From positions 3,227,501 through 3,291,500 of the forward strand of contig NZ_CP150304.1 in the NCBI RefSeq assembly GCF_037992945.1: a stretch of 64,000 nucleotides of DNA. Direction: 5' to 3'. Origin of the DNA: Peribacillus sp. FSL E2-0218. Its GTDB lineage: Bacteria > Bacillota > Bacilli > Bacillales > DSM-1321. Below the pieces are notes generated by a model, which was not told where the DNA came from, searched no databases, and was given only the letters and a program-made list of their open reading frames with translations. Made by a program: the position numbers and the translations under genes. Shown in pieces: positions 60,702-64,000 of this stretch (positions are counted from its first letter, which is position 1; each line of letters starts with the position of its first letter).

Positions 60702-61733
60702 TTAAATCCCATCGAGCAATGAGAACATCGGCAGCAAAACCGCTAAATAAATCGACACGATCAGGAGACCTATCACCGAAAACATAAGGGGTTGGAGGAT
60801 TTTTAGGGTGACGTTCATTTTCTCTTCCATCCTCTCAAGCAAGAAACGGCTGTAATGCAATAGCTCCACATCAAGCCTCCCGTATTTTTGTCCATTTGCT
60901 GCAACCACTGGCAAATTCTTATCAAAATAAGGCAATTCACGAAAAATCATTTCAAGCGAACGGCCTTCTGTCAGGTCATCCTTCATGATCGAGCAGAGTT
61001 TTTGATAAAATGGCTGCTGCTGATTTATCGAGAACAATTTAATGCTTTCGTTAATGGACAATCCACCGGAAAGCATGCCGCTGAATTGGCTTGCAAAAAA
61101 ATAGGTTTCATATAATTTGATGAAGTTCCCTAATACCGGAATGCCCATCAGGATCGTTCGCTGCCGTAAAGGGCATAATCGGTTGAACCAAAAGAGCTTG
61201 AGCAGATACGAGAATAGGATCAAGAAAAGCAAAACGAAGGGAAGAAGAGGCAGAATGAAGGAAAATGCAGACAACAGAATCAGGATGGCATTTTGATCGA
61301 CATCCATCGTTAAATAGATGGCCTGGAATTGGGGAAGGAGAACACTTTGGAGAATATAAAACACGATGCCTACAAAAAAAGCCAGGAATATGGGGTAAAC
61401 CAATATTTTTTTTACTTTATCCAGATCTTCCGTTCTTTTCTTCCAATATCCCCCGCCTTCTTTCAACGCCCGATCAAGGTCGCCGTACTGCTCTCCATAA
61501 AAGATATAACTGACAAGTTGTGGATGAAAATCTAGATGGGACAGCACTTGATGCAAGGGATAGCCATTCCTTAAATCTTGTAAGGCTTTAGAGAAATCTC
61601 CCGCCTTCTTCTTGGATTCTTGAAACTCGAGGAAACGGATTGCTTCTGCCAAGGGATAGCCATGGCTTAATAATTCACCTAGCTTCGTAACGAAGACGGC
61701 TTGTTCCTTCAACTGCCATTTACTTTTAGTCAT
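60702..61733 (-). CDS. comGB: Competence inner-membrane platform protein ComGB
   Basis: 343-aa GspF/PilC-family membrane protein with two homologous halves and three hydrophobic segments (about 145-165, 180-210 and 320-340). It carries FYGEQYGDLDRALKEGG and ANGQKYGRLDVELLHY. It anchors the pseudopilus and the ATPase ComGA. ATG 61733 overlaps the comGA end by eight bases. Confidence 0.94.
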   Translation of the reverse strand: MTKSKWQLKEQAVFVTKLGELLSHGYPLAEAIRFLEFQESKKKAGDFSKALQDLRNGYPLHQVLSHLDFHPQLVSYIFYGEQYGDLDRALKEGGGYWKKRTEDLDKVKKILVYPIFLAFFVGIVFYILQSVLLPQFQAIYLTMDVDQNAILILLSAFSFILPLLPFVLLFLILFSYLLKLFWFNRLCPLRQRTILMGIPVLGNFIKLYETYFFASQFSGMLSGGLSINESIKLFSINQQQPFYQKLCSIMKDDLTEGRSLEMIFRELPYFDKNLPVVAANGQKYGRLDVELLHYSRFLLERMEEKMNVTLKILQPLMFSVIGLLIVSIYLAVLLPMFSLLDGI

Positions 61734-62796
61734 CACGATATACCAGCCGATCGTATTCTTGTGTACCGACAAAACCCATGGCAACCGCTTTACCAATTTC
61801 ATCCTTTAATCTACGATAGCTGACAGACGCGCCGCCCTTTTCATCCTTAATCGTTTGGAAAAGGTCGGCCAAGCTTTTCCCAAAAAGCAATTCATACACA
61901 CTCGCCCTTTTCGTCCTATCCGTCCGTTCGCAAGCAGATGGACAATCCCCGTTACACGAAAGGCAGCGAAGTTCAACCAGACGCTGAGCTGTCACGCCAA
62001 CCAAGCTTTGTTCTATTTCAAGCAGGCTTGCACCAAATTCAAGCAGCCTGGAGATGGCCCCTTGTGCATCCCTTGTATGCATCGTCGTCAGGATCAAATG
62101 TCCGGTCAATGCGGCACGCACCGCGATTTTCGCCGTTTCCGAATCCCTGATTTCCCCCACCATGATCACGTCCGGGTCATGCCTAAGCACAGCTTTTAGG
62201 CCGACGGAATAGGTAATGCCCGCCTTTTCATTGATTTGGACTTGCAGCACCTTTTCGGACACATTTTCAATCGGATCTTCAAGTGTAATGATATTTCGAT
62301 TGAGCATCACACGTGCATGATGAAGCAGGGAATATAGGGTAGTCGTTTTCCCGCTGCCGGTGGGGCCGGTAAAAATGAGCATGCCATGGGAGTGCTTCAG
62401 GAGCGCGATCAATTTTTGGGCGGTATTCGGGAATAAGGATAATTGTTCTAGCGGAAGGATATTCTGTTGGGGTATCAAGCGGATGACCAGACTTTCGAGA
62501 TAGGCAGTGGGGAGTGTGGAGAGGCGAAGTCCTACCACTTGGTCAGCTAAATTCATGGTGATGGCGCCACTTTGCGGCCTCCTTTTTTCGCCTATATCCA
62601 TTGCGGCAAGGAACTTCAAGTGGGCTATAAGCCTTTCAGCTTCAAAGAATGATATTGTTTCTTGCGGTACGAGCTTATTGTCTATCCTGAATTGGATGAG
62701 CGGCCCCTCCCTGCGAAAAAAAATATGGATGTCAGTCGCCGATAACCGAATGGCACGAGTCAGGATTTTTTCTGCCGTTTTTTCTATCGATATCAA
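61726..62796 (-). CDS. comGA: Competence traffic ATPase ComGA
   Basis: 356-aa secretion ATPase that drives pseudopilus assembly. Walker A is GPTGSGKTT, the Asp box is ITLEDPIENVSEK, Walker B is VGEIRDSETA and the His box is TTMHTRDAQG. A Cys-rich pair (CLSCNGDCPSAC) lies near residue 275. TTG 62796 is chosen: it lies nine bases after AGGAGGTG, gives MISIEKTAEK and equals the family length. The GTG at 62808 overlaps that site. I could not find convincing ComK boxes upstream. Confidence 0.95.
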   Translation of the reverse strand: MISIEKTAEKILTRAIRLSATDIHIFFRREGPLIQFRIDNKLVPQETISFFEAERLIAHLKFLAAMDIGEKRRPQSGAITMNLADQVVGLRLSTLPTAYLESLVIRLIPQQNILPLEQLSLFPNTAQKLIALLKHSHGMLIFTGPTGSGKTTTLYSLLHHARVMLNRNIITLEDPIENVSEKVLQVQINEKAGITYSVGLKAVLRHDPDVIMVGEIRDSETAKIAVRAALTGHLILTTMHTRDAQGAISRLLEFGASLLEIEQSLVGVTAQRLVELRCLSCNGDCPSACERTDRTKRASVYELLFGKSLADLFQTIKDEKGGASVSYRRLKDEIGKAVAMGFVGTQEYDRLVYRDD

Positions 62797-62865
62797 ATCA
62801 ATCTTCACCTCCTATTTTTCTTGATTTTAAAATTCGACAACGACCGACAATTTCCTCCTTACAAA

Positions 62866-62896
62866 TAAAAAAATTCCCGAAAAATTTCCGAGAATG
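62866..62896 (-). terminator. Intrinsic terminator after mgsR
   Basis: ATTC-CG and CG-GAAT pair with a G-T wobble around an AAATTTT loop. Seven T follow on the minus strand. It separates mgsR from comGA. Confidence 0.65.
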
Positions 62897-62900
62897 ATTT

Positions 62901-63281
62901 TTACATGCTCATTTTCAAATCCTGCTTTTTGGAAACCAAATTTTTCAATGCATCTTCATTGTGGCCGATCACTAATTTTTCACCATCGATGAGGATGGGC
63001 CTTCTCAATAGCCTTGGCTCTTTTGTAAGTAATTGGATTACATCAAATAGCATCATTTCGTCAATATTAACATGTAAGCCTTTATATGCTTCACTTCTTG
63101 TTGCCAGTAGTTCGTCAAGTCCCTCGGTCGTCAATGCCAGAATCCGTTTTAATTCTGCTTCCGTTGGCGTTTCTCTGAATAAATGGCGCTCTTCGAAAGA
63201 AATATGATTGGCCTTTAACCATTTTTTTGTTTTTCGGCATGATGTACAGCTTGGATACGAAAAGAAAGTCAATCGTTCCAT
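62901..63281 (-). CDS. mgsR: MgsR, Spx/ArsC-family stress regulator
   Basis: 126-aa Spx-like regulator that acts on RNA polymerase. The CxxC redox switch is C12-T-S-C15 in SYPSCTSCRKTK; FEERHLFRETPTEAELKRIL and the RPILID cis-proline loop follow. In B. subtilis MgsR controls part of the sigma-B response. ATG 63281 lies eight bases after GAGGGG; the GTG two codons earlier overlaps that site. Only 211 bases separate it from a divergent regulator gene. Confidence 0.93.
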   Translation of the reverse strand: MERLTFFSYPSCTSCRKTKKWLKANHISFEERHLFRETPTEAELKRILALTTEGLDELLATRSEAYKGLHVNIDEMMLFDVIQLLTKEPRLLRRPILIDGEKLVIGHNEDALKNLVSKKQDLKMSM

Positions 63282-63330
63282 ATTCACAACCCCTCATCCA
63301 CAATTTATATATAACTAATCTACAGAATCA

Positions 63331-63363
63331 TTGTATAACATTTGTACAATAATTGTATATTAA
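63331..63363. promoter_or_regulatory. Three TTGTA direct repeats with 11-base period
   Basis: TTGTA starts at 63331, 63342 and 63353, so each copy faces the same side of the helix. The middle copy is part of the dyad TTGTACAA. The cluster lies about 50 bases upstream of mgsR, where its promoter should be, and 130-160 bases upstream of the divergent regulator. Site for an unknown regulator is an inference. Confidence 0.35.
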
Positions 63364-63492
63364 TTAGCTTGATAAAAAACGGGGGAAATGTGAACTTTTT
63401 GTATCTGAAGCGAGATTGCCAGTTCTGTTATTCCATTTTTTTCTGCCTGTATTATAATAAACAAGTAAAACTATGGTAATCAGGAGGATAAA

Positions 63493-64000
63493 ATGGAGCA
63501 TACGTTAAAAATCACGAACGTGTTAGCAGATCCCACTCGGTATTATATATATCAATATATTGTGAACAATCATGGGGATGTGACGGTACAGCAAATTGCC
63601 GATTCATTCAGCATCCATCCAAATGTCGCCCGTCTGCATTTATCAAAACTCGAAGATATTGACATGCTGACATCCGAAGCCCGTAAAACCGGGAAAGGCG
63701 GACGTCCAAGCAGGCTTTATCGCTTGTCTGATAAAGTCATTCAGCTGCATTTTCCCTATAGGGACTATCAGCTGCTTTCAAGGATTGCCATCCAGACGAT
63801 GATGACATTAGGGGAGCAAGGCAAACAGGCGCTATATGATACGGGAAAGGTGTTCGGCGAGGAATTGGTCAACCAGCAACTAGCCATGAGCTTAAACTCG
63901 GTCGACAGCCTTTCTTTTGCGGAAAAAGTCGGCATGCTTAAAAATGCCGCTGCCATTGCGGGGTTCTCGCCTGAAATTCAAGCAAGCGAAGAAGAAAATA
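63493..64000 (+). CDS. Winged-helix transcriptional regulator, cut by the window edge
   Basis: The first 169 codons are present. Residues about 8-70 form an ArsR/DeoR-like winged helix (VLADPTRYYIYQYIV, then VQQIADSFSIHPNVARLHLSKLEDI), with a wing GRPSRLYRLSD. The part after about 85 is helical and may bind a ligand; no Cys cluster is seen so far. AGGAGG precedes the ATG at seven bases. The layout resembles SufR-like repressors, but no specific gene can be named. Confidence 0.85.
   Translation, partial: MEHTLKITNVLADPTRYYIYQYIVNNHGDVTVQQIADSFSIHPNVARLHLSKLEDIDMLTSEARKTGKGGRPSRLYRLSDKVIQLHFPYRDYQLLSRIAIQTMMTLGEQGKQALYDTGKVFGEELVNQQLAMSLNSVDSLSFAEKVGMLKNAAAIAGFSPEIQASEEEN

Noticed and set aside
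62797..62900. ComK boxes (AAAA-N5-TTTT) upstream of comGA
   Set aside because: The region is AT-rich and partial matches occur, but no pair with the correct spacing could be defended.

Overview
The window is a stretch of a Firmicute chromosome from an aerobic, endospore-forming, competence-capable Bacillaceae. The gene order follows the Bacillus subtilis yqi-yqh-yqg region closely: bkd cluster, spo0A-spoIVB-recN-ahrC-yqxC-dxs-ispA-xseB-xseA-folD-nusB-yqhY-accC-accB, spoIIIAH to spoIIIAA, efp-yqhT-aroQ-yqhR, yqhQ, yqhP, yqhO, lipM, yqhL, gcvPB-gcvPA-gcvT, yqhH-yqhG, yqzE and comGG to comGA, then mgsR. It is not B. subtilis: it carries a methylmalonyl-CoA mutase pair, a B12-dependent ribonucleotide reductase and a DUF342 protein beside spo0A, and lacks several B. 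subtilis genes at matching positions. A Peribacillus-like genus is a guess; the sequence alone does not settle it.

Layout. 1-14.2 kb (all minus): bkdR, bcd, lpdV, bkdAA, bkdAB and bkdB convert Leu/Ile/Val to branched acyl-CoAs. They are followed by mutA, mutB and meaB, which take the propionyl-CoA branch from methylmalonyl-CoA to succinyl-CoA. A sigma-54 promoter with exact GG-N10-GC geometry and an upstream palindrome fit BkdR control of bcd and the genes after it. ptb and buk are missing from the cluster. 14.2-22.4 kb: yqzF, a glycerophosphodiester phosphodiesterase, a DUF342/FapA protein, spo0A, spoIVB, recN and the arginine repressor. 22.7-32.4 kb: isoprenoid precursors (dxs, ispA), exonuclease VII, folate, nusB, and acetyl-CoA carboxylase subunits with the Asp23-like YqhY. 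33-38.2 kb: the complete eight-gene spoIIIA operon.

38.2-50.5 kb: efp, an Xaa-Pro peptidase, type II dehydroquinase, YqhR/YqhQ/YqhP, a patatin, spore photoproduct lyase, class II RNR (nrdJ) with two NrdR boxes, lipM and a rhodanese whose catalytic Cys is replaced by Ala. 50.6-57.7 kb: the glycine cleavage genes behind a tandem glycine riboswitch, and divergently a SNF2 helicase plus YqhG. 57.66-58.32 kb: a tandem array of a 185-bp GC-rich structured repeat, lying where B. subtilis has sinI-sinR, tasA-sipW-tapA and yqzG. 58.4-63.3 kb: yqzE, the comG pseudopilus operon and mgsR. The right edge cuts a winged-helix regulator gene.

The least explained parts are the 185-bp repeat array, a degenerate relative of it between spoIIIAA and efp with short terminal inverted repeats, the dead rhodanese, and several candidate operators. 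I see no phage, CRISPR, transposase, rRNA or tRNA gene. Start codons were corrected wherever a Shine-Dalgarno site and family length favoured a different start; many genes here begin with TTG or GTG.
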